The position numbers and the translations under genes were made by a program. Source: Candidatus Woesearchaeota archaeon (lineage in GTDB: Archaea; Nanobdellota; Nanobdellia; Woesearchaeales; GW2011-AR15). From it: a DNA stretch of 64,000 nucleotides. Shown in pieces: positions 52,472-61,370 of this stretch; position 1 is the first letter of the stretch, and every line of letters begins with the position of its first letter. The notes beneath the pieces were generated by a model. That model was given only the letters and a program-made list of their open reading frames with translations, searched no databases and was not told where the DNA came from. The stretch lies in contig JAFGJW010000005.1 of NCBI GenBank assembly GCA_016928835.1, forward strand, positions 50,088 to 114,087, written 5' to 3'.

Positions 52472-53464
52472 ATGGAAAAAAAAGAGGATAAGCAAGAAAT
52501 ACTTCTTGAGACCGGCACAAACGAGCTTGAAGTAGCTGAGTTTGGGATTATTCAAAAAAATCAAAAGAATATGGTTCAGACTTTTGGTATCAATGTGGCT
52601 AAGATTAGGGAAATCATTAAGATTCCAAAATATATTAGTATACCAAACACGAACCAATATGTTATGGGAATCTTCAAGCTTAGAGACCAAATTATACCTC
52701 TCATTAATCTTGCTGGATGGCTGAATGAAGAAACAGAGGATATTGACTTCTTGAAATGCTATGTAATCATTACAGAATTCAACCAGCAGAACTTTGGTTT
52801 CTTGATACATGATGTACGCACAATCCATAGAATGTCATGGGAACGAGTGCTTTCTCCAATGGATATTACACATAATATCCAAAATGAGAGCATAACAGGA
52901 ATAGTTACCTTTGATGATAGAATAATGCTCATGCTTGATTTTGAGAAGATAGTTGCTGATATCAGTCCAGAATTGAGTCTTAGTGTTGAGACAGATAAAA
53001 AGGTGATTGAAGATGTTCAGCATATAGGTCAGGGCAAACAGAAGGTCCTGCTTGCCGAAGATTCTGGTATTGTGAGAGACACACTGGCAAAGATGCTGGA
53101 AAAAGGCGGATTCGAAGTGGTACATGTAAGCAACGGCAAGGATGCTTGGGAATACCTTGCAGCATTTCTCGATGAAGCAAAACAGAAAAATGGGATTGTA
53201 AATGATGTTATCCAGTTAGTTATTGCGGACATAGAAATGCCCCAGATGGACGGCCACTCTCTATGCAGGAGTATAAAAGAACATGCGGAATTAAAGACAC
53301 TTCCAGTTGTATTGTTTTCTTCTTTAATATATGAAGAGATTAAGAGAAAAGGAGAGCTTATTGGAGCAGATGCTCAAATAAGCAAACCAGAGATTGGCAA
53401 CCTTCTGACAATAATAAGAGATATTTTGAGAAAAAAACAGGAAGAACTTAAAAACAGACAATGA
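52472..53464 (+). CDS. cheV: CheV-like chemotaxis coupling protein (CheW plus receiver)
   Basis: 330 residues. Residues about 15-175 form a CheW domain: FGINVAKIREIIK, IPNTNQYVMGIFKLRDQIIPLINL and FGFLIHDVRTIHRMSWERV. A receiver domain follows from about 187 (KVLLAEDSGIVRD) with phospho-acceptor Asp253 in IADIEMPQMDG and Lys in QISKPE. CheV proteins couple receptors to CheA and adapt by phosphorylation. The ATG at 52472 with GAGGTG upstream is preferred over a GTG at 52463. ATGA overlap joins it to an HATPase protein. Confidence 0.93.
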   Translation: MEKKEDKQEILLETGTNELEVAEFGIIQKNQKNMVQTFGINVAKIREIIKIPKYISIPNTNQYVMGIFKLRDQIIPLINLAGWLNEETEDIDFLKCYVIITEFNQQNFGFLIHDVRTIHRMSWERVLSPMDITHNIQNESITGIVTFDDRIMLMLDFEKIVADISPELSLSVETDKKVIEDVQHIGQGKQKVLLAEDSGIVRDTLAKMLEKGGFEVVHVSNGKDAWEYLAAFLDEAKQKNGIVNDVIQLVIADIEMPQMDGHSLCRSIKEHAELKTLPVVLFSSLIYEEIKRKGELIGADAQISKPEIGNLLTIIRDILRKKQEELKNRQ

Positions 53465-54297
53465 CTAATCCTCTTATTTCAGGAACATTGAAAGAAAAAA
53501 TAAAGTGGTATATTAGAGCACATGGCCATAGTTCTATTGGTGGACTTAACCTTATATGGACCTATTTTAGCTATCATAGAAAGAAGCAGACTGCAGACAT
53601 TATAGAAAAGGCAATCCATATGTTTGAAAACTTTGCCAAGTCAGATAATCTTGAATCTGAAATCAAAGAGCTACAAGAAAGTGTTGATATGGTCGAGAAT
53701 TATCTCAGAAAAGAGCAGATTGAGGATGACAAAAAGATGGAGATGCTTGAAATCTTAAAGGGGGTTAAGAAAAATATCCAAATGATCGAGCAGATATTGA
53801 ATACTCCAGGATATGAAGAAGAGTTTAAATTAAGCAGAATTCTGTTGTCTGCCGTAATCCAGCTGGAAAAACAATATCCAGATATACTCTATGGTGATTT
53901 AATCGGCCCAAAGAAACAAGGTAATAGAATAAGGCTGAGTTTCAAGGAGCCTGAGAATGAAGAAAAGGTTAAGGTCTGCGGTTACGAAATGGGATTAATC
54001 TTCTATAACCTATTGACAAACGCTGTTGATGCTATTAAAGCAGAGGGAAACATTTCTGTTGATATTAAATATGGAGACAACATTATAATCAATATCTCAG
54101 ATGATGGTGAACTGATTACAGAAGAAGAGATTCATAAAATCCTACATCATAGAGAGTTTTCAACAAAGGGGAGAGGACATGGGCATGGTTTACAAATTGT
54201 TTGGGATATTCTTGAGAAATATGACGGAAGTTTTAATGTTATTTCAGATAAGGCAAGTAATTTGGTTTCTTTTATAATAACCCTCTCCCTGAAATAA
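53461..54297 (+). CDS. histidine-kinase-like ATPase, partner of CheV
   Basis: 278 residues. A helical N-terminal region contains RAHGHSSIGGLNLIW, where the histidines could serve as a phospho-acceptor box in a DHp-like hairpin. A long coiled segment follows (about 60-120). The C-terminal HATPase domain has an N box (FYNLLTNAVDAIKAEG), G1-like ISDDGE and a G2 box GRGHGHGLQIVWDIL. It is smaller than CheA and lacks the P1, P5 and CheW-like domains. Its coupling to CheV (4-nt overlap) suggests it phosphorylates the CheV receiver. Cytoplasmic. Confidence 0.82.
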   Translation: MTNPLISGTLKEKIKWYIRAHGHSSIGGLNLIWTYFSYHRKKQTADIIEKAIHMFENFAKSDNLESEIKELQESVDMVENYLRKEQIEDDKKMEMLEILKGVKKNIQMIEQILNTPGYEEEFKLSRILLSAVIQLEKQYPDILYGDLIGPKKQGNRIRLSFKEPENEEKVKVCGYEMGLIFYNLLTNAVDAIKAEGNISVDIKYGDNIIINISDDGELITEEEIHKILHHREFSTKGRGHGHGLQIVWDILEKYDGSFNVISDKASNLVSFIITLSLK

Positions 54298-54464
54298 GGT
54301 TAAACTTTACTTTTTTAATAGGTTATTAGGATCCCCATGAATATGATTAGTCGACTTGAGTTTTAAAAATTCTTCGATAACCCTTAATTGTCCTACCCTG
54401 TCCAAAAAATTTATTAAATGATATTGTGGTTAAGGCGATATGAATTAAACCGGGGTATGGGAAA

Positions 54465-55045
54465 ATGGCGCAATTTGTTGCTTGTGGTTCAAAAGCAGAA
54501 GTGAACGGGTAGATGATGTTATCTGCGATAGATGGCATGGGTGTGCATAAAGCTTTTGCACTTGAAATACAGGCCGAGAATGGTATTACAAATCCAAAAG
54601 TGGATGCATGGTCTCCTCACCAATCATCGCTTTATGCATTCAAGCAAATAGCAGAGAAAAAAGGGGGAAAAACTTTGAACTTGGTTGAGGAAAAAATTCC
54701 TGAACATGTAGACTTCCAACCTGATGTTGATAATTTTGAGAAAGCATTGGGTTAAATTGATATTGCGTACCGCATGAACCATAGGATTAATGGTCAAGTG
54801 ATTTTTAATCCACAGATAAGAGAAATGAAATAAGGAATCTGTCCTTACGGGCTTGAAAAAATTGATAATAGAAAGATAAAGATGTTTTGCAAAAATCCAT
54901 GCCCTGATGACTTTGACCAAGGAATTATCGAGTCAGCAGCCAACAAGTTCAAGCCAGGTGGGTCCACAGTGATTGTTGCCCCTGATGGTTCACAGCCATG
55001 AAGAAAAAAAGAGGAGACTCTTGTACTTATATTGTAACGTGGTAG
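54465..55045 (+). pseudogene. decayed gene with three stops and a frameshift (possibly V4R-like)
   Basis: One reading frame makes protein-like sequence from MAQFVACGSKAEVNG onward but is broken by TAG (54510-54512), TAA (54753-54755) and TAA near 54831. A one-base shift near 55002 then restores a sensible end (KKKRGDSCTYIVTW, stop at 55043-55045). Intact stretches include MLSAIDGMGVHKAFALEIQA, AENGITNPKVDAWSPHQSS and GIIESAANKFKPGGSTVIV. The end C-x-n-GDSC-x-Y resembles the C-terminus of V4R or haem-NO-type sensor domains. Different stop codons and the frameshift argue against recoding. It sits in a chemosensory neighbourhood. The 167 nt before it (54298-54464) contain nothing I recognise. 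Confidence 0.7.
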
Positions 55046-55076
55046 TTTAAACCAAGAAAAAAAAGAAAAAATAAGT

Positions 55077-56018
55077 TTATTTCTTTTTCTTTTCTGATTT
55101 GTGTTTTAAAGCTGTTATCAGCATTTCCATTGAACCTGTTAGTTCAGCTACTTCATCTTTGCCCTTTACTTTTGGAAGTCGGGCTTCAAAATCTCCGCTT
55201 GTTGCCCTGTCTGCAGCTTTCTTTAATTCTTTGATTGGATGGCTGATGCTTTTTGCGAACATAAATCCACAGATGGCTACAACCACAAGCATAGCAATTA
55301 CAAACCCCATAGTTTTGGTTCTCATGTCTTGTATTGAGCCTTCCATTGATAAAACCATTGAAGTAACGGCGCTGTTAATCTTTTCTTTAGTCTGCACAAC
55401 TGGCGCATTGAATTCCTCAATATATGTTGTTGCTGCTACTGAGAATTGGACATTGTCTGCAGTTCTGGCATCAACAATTGCTATGTACATGTATTTCTGT
55501 TTGATCGTGACACCATCTGGTTCTAGCCAATCATAATAGCCCTCTGAAACTTTTCCTCCCTCTGTTCTTACCATGACAGACCAGAAACCTGGTAATTTAG
55601 TTGCTAGGTTATGCAAATCGGAGTTTGCTACCTTTGGGTTTACATGCCACCTGCACCATAAGGTATCAACGTCAGTAATTGCTGTATATCCTGTCTTTCC
55701 TACTGGTTGTACTGCCATTGCGCTGAAGTATTCATCATTCTGTAGATCCTCTACAGTCATGTCGGGATGATCTTTGATATATATCTCAAGCTGTTTTGCA
55801 ACATCAACTGCAATCTGTTTTATCATCTCTTCGCCAAGTGCATTCAATGCTGACGTGCTATCCTTTACAGTTATATCTCCTATTGATCTTACATTAGACA
55901 TGGCCTCTTTTCCCATTGACCTTATATCGTTTACTGCTAGGTACCCCAAAAGTCCAAGCGGAATCACAGCAAGAACAAACAACAAAACCAACAATTTGCT
56001 CAATATTGTTATTCTCAT
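55077..56018 (-). CDS. Cache-HAMP membrane sensor without an output domain
   Basis: 313 residues. Membrane helix 1 at about 5-28, then an extracytoplasmic sensor domain of about 200 residues that fits the single-Cache pattern (AVQPVGKTGYTAITDVDT and PGFWSVMV). Helix 2 at about 237-258 and a HAMP-like segment to about 305 (SISHPIKELKKAADRATSGD) follow, ending in a short Lys-rich tail. Archaeal receptors normally continue with an MCP signalling domain; here the frame stops 40 residues after the helix. The start has GAGGTG upstream. It could pair with a separate signalling protein or be a truncated receptor. Confidence 0.82.
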   Translation of the reverse strand: MRITILSKLLVLLFVLAVIPLGLLGYLAVNDIRSMGKEAMSNVRSIGDITVKDSTSALNALGEEMIKQIAVDVAKQLEIYIKDHPDMTVEDLQNDEYFSAMAVQPVGKTGYTAITDVDTLWCRWHVNPKVANSDLHNLATKLPGFWSVMVRTEGGKVSEGYYDWLEPDGVTIKQKYMYIAIVDARTADNVQFSVAATTYIEEFNAPVVQTKEKINSAVTSMVLSMEGSIQDMRTKTMGFVIAMLVVVAICGFMFAKSISHPIKELKKAADRATSGDFEARLPKVKGKDEVAELTGSMEMLITALKHKSEKKKK

Positions 56019-56033
56019 CTTTTCACCTCTTTT

Positions 56034-56203
56034 TTAGATACTATCACACTCTTTTGTTTTTTCTGCGCCTAATACTGCTGTCTCTTTAGATTTACACTTG
56101 TCTACATATTCCTCTTCACTCATAGACTTAACTAATGCTGCTGCACCGGGCAAAAAAATTTTGTCATAAGTTCCTTACCTTTTTCTTTCTTAGACAACAG
56201 CAT
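56034..56203 (-). pseudogene. small gene broken (or recoded) at a seven-T run
   Basis: On the reverse strand an ATG at 56203 with AGAGGTA upstream opens MLLSKKEKGKELMTKFF and then leaves frame at T7 (56152-56158). In the -1 frame it continues LPGAAALVKSMSEEEYVDKC and ends KTKECDSI just before the Cache-HAMP gene. One more T would make an intact 56-residue protein. The joined product is consistent (charged helix, Gly-Ala turn, Glu-rich helix). Either a base has been lost, the run was misassembled, or -1 slippage makes the product. It appears to share a transcript with the Cache-HAMP gene. Confidence 0.5.
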
Positions 56204-56301
56204 TACCTCTTATTTAATAGGATGTACTATGGATTATTCTATGAAATACTTTATAATCTTTTCTATTTGATACTGTGTTCACTCTTATTTCTGATTACTT
56301 A

Positions 56302-56307
56302 TTTAAA
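56302..56307 (+). promoter_or_regulatory. TATA box for leaderless hypF
   Basis: TTTAAA centred about 26 nt before the ATG at 56330. This spacing matches other leaderless genes in the window and argues against the much longer upstream reading frame as coding. Confidence 0.55.
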
Positions 56308-56329
56308 TCTGCTCTTATTTATGATGGAT

Positions 56330-58504
56330 ATGTATCTCTTTTTTGTTAAAGGAACTGTACAAGGAGTGGGATTTAGACCTTATATATATCGAAAAGCAAA
56401 AGAGAATAACCTTGTTGGCTATGTTAAGAATGTTGGTAACGGTGTTGAAGTTCTAATTAATGATCCTGAATTTGTTAACAAATTAACTGATTTACCGCCT
56501 CTGGCAAAGATTACAGACCATATTACCAGAAGAATTAAAGCAGATAGGGTCTATACTGATTTTAAAATTCTAGAAAGCTCTGCTTCAGAAGGCGAGACCC
56601 AGCTTCCTCCTGATATCTTTATGTGCAAAGACTGCCTTAAGGAATTAAGAGAGAGCAAAAATAGAAGGAATAATTATTATTTTATCACATGCACTAACTG
56701 CGGCCCCCGGTTTTCAATGATAACCGATTATCCTTATGACCGGCCTTTTACTTCAATGAGCGAATTTAAGATGTGCGCCAAATGTTTGGAAGAGTATTCT
56801 AATCCATTGGACAGAAGATATCATGCTCAGACAATTGCATGCAAGGACTGCGGGCCTAGGCTCATATTATTAGAAACAAACAAAGGTATAAACAAAGATA
56901 TAACTGAAGACTCTGATATAGGAACAATTAAAAAGGCAGTTTCACTGATCCAGTCAGGGGAATTCATCTCTATAAAAGGAGTCGGCGGATTTCATATTTG
57001 TGCTCTGGCTGACTATAGGATTGTTCAAGAAGTGAGAACCTTCCTAAAAAGACCTAACAAACCTTTCGCAGTCATGGTTAAGGATTTAGATATGTTGCAT
57101 GAGATTGCATATGTCTCTGAAAAAGAAGCTGAATTATTGCATAGCCCTCAGAGGCCGATAGTGGTTCTTAAGAAAAAGAATAGAAACAGCTTGCATTCAA
57201 TTTCTGAACTTGACACAATTGGAGTAATGCTCCCATACACTCCTTTGCATTACTTGATTTTTGATTATATTAACCGACCCTTATTAATGACTTCGTGCAA
57301 TATTCCTGGGACGCCAGTCGAGATAGAGGAGAGCCTTGGAAAATATTTTCTAACTCACGAAAGAAAAATAGTTAACAGATGTGATGACTCAGTGTTAAAG
57401 GTAATTGATGATAAAACATTCTATCTGAGACGCTCGCGTGGTTACACCCCTCTGCCTGTTGGACTGCCAATAAACTGCAAAGATACAATTGCAGTTGGAG
57501 CAGAATTGAACAATGTAATATGCACAGCAAAAAGCAACAAATGTTATCTCTCGCAATATGTGGGACAAACCTATAAATTAGAGACGTTTAATTATCTTAA
57601 AGCAACAGTTGAGAAATTTGTTAAATTATCGAGATTAAAACCAAAGACAATTGCATGTGACCTGCACCCCACCTATAATTCCTCAATATATGCACAAGGA
57701 TTAGCAAGAAAGTACAATGCAAAACTAATCAGGATCCAGCACCATAAAGCACATGTAGCAAGTGTTGCTGCAGAACACAATTTGAAAGATTATGTTGGAA
57801 TTGCAATGGACGGTCTTGGATATGGCGAGGATGGTAAAATATGGGGCGGAGAGATATTTGATGTAAATGAAGGAGTTAATTTTAGAAGAATCGGTCATTT
57901 AGAGGAGCAGCCGCAGCTTGGAGGGGATTCTGCTGCACTCTACCCAAAGAAAATGCTGTTTGGCATACTGTCAAAAATACTGAACAAAAAAGCACTAATT
58001 GAACTCAGACTCTTTGAGGAAAAAGAAGCCGCACTTTATCTAAAAATATTAAAAGAAAATTTTAACACACATTATACAACTAGTGCCGGCAGAATTCTTG
58101 ATGCAGTTGCAGCTCTATTGGGCCTTTGTGAAATTAGAACATATGATGGCAGGCCGCCGATGATACTTGAAAGTACGGCAACTGAACCGCTGGAGCTAGA
58201 CCCTGTCTTGAAAAGAGCAAAAGGAAAAACAATCTTAATGACTACCCCATTAGTCAAATTCTTGATTAAAAATCTTCATAAAGACAAAGGCAGACTGGCA
58301 GCAACTGCCCAGACATACCTAGCAAGAGGAATGCTTGAGATCGCTAAAAGTGCAGGCAAACCAATTGTATTTTCAGGTGGTGTTGCCTACAATAGGATGA
58401 TATCATCTTATATGATGAAAAATGGTGTCCTGGTTAACAAAGAAATTCCATCTGGTGATGGTGGCATCTGTTATGGTCAGGCTTACTTGGCTAATCTCCT
58501 ATAA
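56330..58504 (+). CDS. hypF: carbamoyltransferase HypF ([NiFe] hydrogenase maturation)
   Basis: 724 residues; makes the cyanide ligands of the NiFe centre from carbamoyl phosphate together with HypE. Domains in order: acylphosphatase (FFVKGTVQGVGFRPYIYRKA, then YVKNVGNGVEV), two zinc fingers (CKDC, CTNC, CAKC, CKDC), a YrdC-like domain (SGEFISIKGVGGFHICALA, then RPNKPFAVMVKD) and a Kae1-like domain (ACDLHPTYNSS, RIQHHKAHVASVAAEH, FSGGVAYNRM, DGGICYGQA). The start at 56330 is set by the TATA box; ATGs at 56321 and 56324 are alternatives. The 65 hydrophobic residues encoded upstream are not expected. Opposite strand to the other hyp genes. Confidence 0.95.
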   Translation: MYLFFVKGTVQGVGFRPYIYRKAKENNLVGYVKNVGNGVEVLINDPEFVNKLTDLPPLAKITDHITRRIKADRVYTDFKILESSASEGETQLPPDIFMCKDCLKELRESKNRRNNYYFITCTNCGPRFSMITDYPYDRPFTSMSEFKMCAKCLEEYSNPLDRRYHAQTIACKDCGPRLILLETNKGINKDITEDSDIGTIKKAVSLIQSGEFISIKGVGGFHICALADYRIVQEVRTFLKRPNKPFAVMVKDLDMLHEIAYVSEKEAELLHSPQRPIVVLKKKNRNSLHSISELDTIGVMLPYTPLHYLIFDYINRPLLMTSCNIPGTPVEIEESLGKYFLTHERKIVNRCDDSVLKVIDDKTFYLRRSRGYTPLPVGLPINCKDTIAVGAELNNVICTAKSNKCYLSQYVGQTYKLETFNYLKATVEKFVKLSRLKPKTIACDLHPTYNSSIYAQGLARKYNAKLIRIQHHKAHVASVAAEHNLKDYVGIAMDGLGYGEDGKIWGGEIFDVNEGVNFRRIGHLEEQPQLGGDSAALYPKKMLFGILSKILNKKALIELRLFEEKEAALYLKILKENFNTHYTTSAGRILDAVAALLGLCEIRTYDGRPPMILESTATEPLELDPVLKRAKGKTILMTTPLVKFLIKNLHKDKGRLAATAQTYLARGMLEIAKSAGKPIVFSGGVAYNRMISSYMMKNGVLVNKEIPSGDGGICYGQAYLANLL

Positions 58505-58547
58505 TAAAGTTTATATTCTTTTATAGAATCATTTTTTACAGATTCTT

Positions 58548-59099
58548 ATGATCAAAAAGAAAGCAAGGCCAAAACCCTTTTTTAAAAAAAAAATAAGGCC
58601 AAGCACCTTTATATTATTTTCCCTAGCTCTTATTGCCGCCCTGCTGCTGTTTAGGAAGATAGCAATATATCTCTTACTTACTCTTTTTACAAGTACTTTT
58701 GTCTATGCTAATTACTATATTAAATTACCGTTTGACATAAGTCCTGTGCTCTTCCTGAGCCTAATTATTTCGAGTGAATATGGATTTGTTTTTGCGGTAT
58801 TTTTTATTATTGCTTCAGGAATTATACCAATGGTTATGGCGGGCGGCTCATTTGACCACACCACACTTTTCTATTTATCACTCATAATAGGTATTAACCT
58901 CTTAAATTCTCATCTAGTGCAATATCCTTTTATGATTGTGGCAATTCCCCTTGTAATTTTGCATCATATCCTTGGTGCTGTTGGAAGTATCTCTTTTGGT
59001 ACATTGTTGCAGAAGGAAATTCTTAATTTAATAACACAAATCATCAAGGATTTGTTCTACATACTTAGCTTTTCAAAAATTGTACTTGGCTTTTTCTAA
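58548..59099 (+). CDS. multi-pass membrane protein, function unknown
   Basis: 183 residues. A very basic N-terminus (MIKKKARPKPFFKKKIRP) is followed by about five hydrophobic segments, among them TFILFSLALIAALLLF, FDISPVLFLSLIISSEYGF, FVFAVFFIIASGIIPMVMAG and FMIVAIPLVILHHILGAVG. The layout recalls small integral membrane or ECF-like substrate-binding proteins, but no motif confirms it. It lies between hypF and the reverse-strand hyp operon and converges on hypB. Confidence 0.7.
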   Translation: MIKKKARPKPFFKKKIRPSTFILFSLALIAALLLFRKIAIYLLLTLFTSTFVYANYYIKLPFDISPVLFLSLIISSEYGFVFAVFFIIASGIIPMVMAGGSFDHTTLFYLSLIIGINLLNSHLVQYPFMIVAIPLVILHHILGAVGSISFGTLLQKEILNLITQIIKDLFYILSFSKIVLGFF

Positions 59100-59129
59100 T
59101 ACATACTTTTCTTTAGAGTTCTTCTATTC

Positions 59130-59825
59130 CTAATGCCTATGCTCTCCAGTCAAATGATCTCTCTCATGTGCAATGAAATGAGCCACAGCACTAAATGACT
59201 CCTTCTGCTTGGAAGAAGTCTTTAAAATCTTTACTTTGCTATTAATATTTAATATATCCTTCATATACTCCTTTTCATTGAAACCAACTGCCTTGGCAAT
59301 ATCCAACTTTGATATGACAACAAGTGAGGCATCATAGAAAATGTTTGGATACTTTTTTGGTTTGTCGCTGCCCTCTGCTGTTGAGCTTACTACCACGTTG
59401 ATATGCTGTCCTATCCTAATTCCTGAAGGACATACTAAATTACCGACATTCTCTATTAGTAAATACTTTTTGTCTTTTAACGAAATATCCATCAATGCCC
59501 TGTTAACCATTTCAGCATTCAGATGGCATCCGCTATGGGTATTAATTTGATACGCATCAATGCCTATCTGCTCCATCCTTTTTTTATCTATATCAGATTC
59601 TAGGTCACCTTGTATAACATATATATCTCCTGCTTTAAGCATAGGAGCAATATTCTCAATCACAGAAGTCTTTCCGCTTCCAGGACTTCCCATAATATTA
59701 ACACAAAGGATTCTTTTTTCTTCTAAGAAATCAGAAATCTGTGCAGCAATGGCATCATTAACATTGGAAATTGATTTATCTATCTCAACCTTTTTAACTG
59801 GTTCATGTTCATGATCTTCACACAT
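59130..59825 (-). CDS. hypB: hydrogenase nickel-insertion GTPase HypB
   Basis: 231 residues. After a His/Cys-containing start (MCEDHEHEP), the P-loop is GSPGSGKT, followed by IQGDLESDIDKKRM, HSGCHLNAEMVNRAL and ENVGNLVCPSG, all HypB motifs, and VISKLDIAKAVGF as the guanine-specificity region. HypB works with HypA to deliver nickel to the large-subunit precursor. The ATG at 59825 has GGTG upstream; a TTG 15 nt earlier is less likely. It begins 1 nt after the hypA stop. Confidence 0.95.
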   Translation of the reverse strand: MCEDHEHEPVKKVEIDKSISNVNDAIAAQISDFLEEKRILCVNIMGSPGSGKTSVIENIAPMLKAGDIYVIQGDLESDIDKKRMEQIGIDAYQINTHSGCHLNAEMVNRALMDISLKDKKYLLIENVGNLVCPSGIRIGQHINVVVSSTAEGSDKPKKYPNIFYDASLVVISKLDIAKAVGFNEKEYMKDILNINSKVKILKTSSKQKESFSAVAHFIAHERDHLTGEHRH

Positions 59826-59826
59826 T

Positions 59827-60174
59827 TTATTCACCTTCAATTTCTTTCAATATGAAATCCCTACCTTGAATGATATGCACATCTAATGACTTGCATAATG
59901 GACAAAGAATTAAATAATTTTCTTTAATCTCACTTTCTTTACTGCACGAATTACATCTAATCTTGCCTTTTATCTCATTAATAACCAATTCTGTGTTTTC
60001 AAGTAGGTGAGTCTGAGATCTTATAAAATCATAATAATATAATATTGGCTCTTTCTTATAATTTGTCAGCTCACCAAGTTCAACAATGACTCTTTTTGGT
60101 TCAATAATATTATTTGTATTACATTCATTTACTATCTGCTCAACCAAAACCTTTGTTATTCTTAGTTCATGCAT
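59827..60174 (-). CDS. hypA: hydrogenase nickel metallochaperone HypA
   Basis: 115 residues with the invariant MHE start, where His2 binds nickel. The zinc site has two CxxC pairs (CNSC and CPLC). The core LVEQIVNECNTNN, VIVELGELTNYK and the C-terminal RDFILKEIEGE fit the family. It lies 58 nt after hypE and directly before hypB in the same operon. Confidence 0.95.
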   Translation of the reverse strand: MHELRITKVLVEQIVNECNTNNIIEPKRVIVELGELTNYKKEPILYYYDFIRSQTHLLENTELVINEIKGKIRCNSCSKESEIKENYLILCPLCKSLDVHIIQGRDFILKEIEGE

Positions 60175-60232
60175 CTTCCCAGCATCCTTTAAAATTTATA
60201 ACTTTTGGGATTTCTCATTTGCTTAGCAAAAT

Positions 60233-61207
60233 TCAACATATTCTTGGGACAATTCTCCCGGTTGGATCTGGTAGAATTCTCTTACCCAATATAGTCTGAA
60301 TAATTACTTTGTCATCTTTGATAATTTCTCCTATTGTTGAAGCATAATTGTTAAATTCTTTCAATTTTCCTTCAACCCTCGGAGCATTCTCTACAGACAC
60401 AACACAGACAAATCTACCTTCACATGCCAACTCATATAAATTAATCCCGAGCATCTCAACTACCTTTCTAACTTCATTCTTGGCAGGGATTTTTTCCTCA
60501 TTTAACAACATTCCAATCTTATTCTTTTCACAGATTTCATTGAGATTAGAAGCTAGTCCACCTCTTGTAATGTCTTTTGCTATTTTAATTTGATTTTTAA
60601 TAGCTTGGATTTCCTCTACCAATGGCTTTGAATCAGTTATTATGCTTGTTTCATAATCAAATCTCTTTGAAAGCAAAGCAACAGCATGTTCGCCTAATCC
60701 GCCAGAAATAATAATCTTGTCTCCAATGTTAATCTCTTTATCTAGTAACTCATTTTTGTTAATAATACCAACACCAGAAGTATTTATAGCAATCTTATCG
60801 AGTTTTCCCTTCTCCATAACTTTAGTGTCTCCTGTGACAATTGGAATTTGTGTCTTAGTCGAAATCCTGTTTATTGAGTCTAAGATCTTTCTCAGCTCAC
60901 TTTTGGAAAAACCTTCTTCAATGACTAAACCTAAAGAGAGGCCTAAAGGAATAGCGCCCATTACTGCTAAATCATTTACTGTACCGCAAAATGCTAAATG
61001 ACCAATATCTCCGCCAGGAAAAAACACAGGATCAACAATAAAAGAATCAGTTGTAAATACTAGCAATTGGTTATTCCCGATATCTACTGTGGCAGAATCA
61101 TTATCAAAGTTGTTCCAGTCTCCCCTGAAACTAAACTTGAAGCTCTTAATTAGCTCCTTCATCTCTTTTCCGCCGGAACCTTCTGATAATGTTATGAAAT
61201 CTTTCAT
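60233..61207 (-). CDS. hypE: carbamoyl dehydratase HypE
   Basis: 324 residues. Begins MKDFITLSEGSGGKEM and ends in the family hallmark PRIC, whose C-terminal Cys carries the thiocarbamate dehydrated to cyanide. DIGHLAFCGTVNDLAVMGA and ITGDTKVMEKGK fit the ATP-binding AIRS-type fold. It accepts the carbamoyl group from HypF. The 43-nt gap plus hairpin element upstream separates it from hypD. Confidence 0.95.
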   Translation of the reverse strand: MKDFITLSEGSGGKEMKELIKSFKFSFRGDWNNFDNDSATVDIGNNQLLVFTTDSFIVDPVFFPGGDIGHLAFCGTVNDLAVMGAIPLGLSLGLVIEEGFSKSELRKILDSINRISTKTQIPIVTGDTKVMEKGKLDKIAINTSGVGIINKNELLDKEINIGDKIIISGGLGEHAVALLSKRFDYETSIITDSKPLVEEIQAIKNQIKIAKDITRGGLASNLNEICEKNKIGMLLNEEKIPAKNEVRKVVEMLGINLYELACEGRFVCVVSVENAPRVEGKLKEFNNYASTIGEIIKDDKVIIQTILGKRILPDPTGRIVPRIC

Positions 61208-61250
61208 TTTTTTTTATCAATAATTTTTAAATTTTCAGTGAATTTTTTTT

Positions 61251-61332
61251 ATTACAATAGGGAGAAGCTTCTCCCTCTTGAACTCCCTCTCAAGGCTTCT
61301 GGGGGTTCAAGGGGGCTTTGCCCCATTGTAAT
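61251..61332. other. 82-nt cloverleaf-like structured element between hypD and hypE
   Basis: An outer 8-bp stem, ATTACAAT (61251-61258) with ATTGTAAT (61325-61332), encloses three hairpins with almost no spacer: a perfect 18-nt palindrome (61259-61276), a 10-bp stem TTGAACTCCC with GGGGGTTCAA (61278-61287 and 61301-61310, one G-U) and GGGGC-TTT-GCCCC (61312-61324). The paired arms are GC-rich against an AT-rich background. It could be a structured RNA, a processing or termination site inside the hyp operon, or a small mobile repeat with terminal inverted repeats. I found no known riboswitch core. Folding done by eye. Confidence 0.6.
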
Positions 61333-61370
61333 TTTTATTTTAACATAATAAATTTTATCTAAATCTCACA

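Noticed and set aside
54510..54512. Pyrrolysine-type read-through of the in-frame TAG
   Set aside because: The same frame also has TAA stops and a frameshift, so decay explains it better; no pyl genes are in the window.
56135..56329. 65-residue hydrophobic extension of HypF
   Set aside because: It overlaps a reverse-strand small gene, contains the TATA box, and HypF is a soluble protein starting at its acylphosphatase domain.
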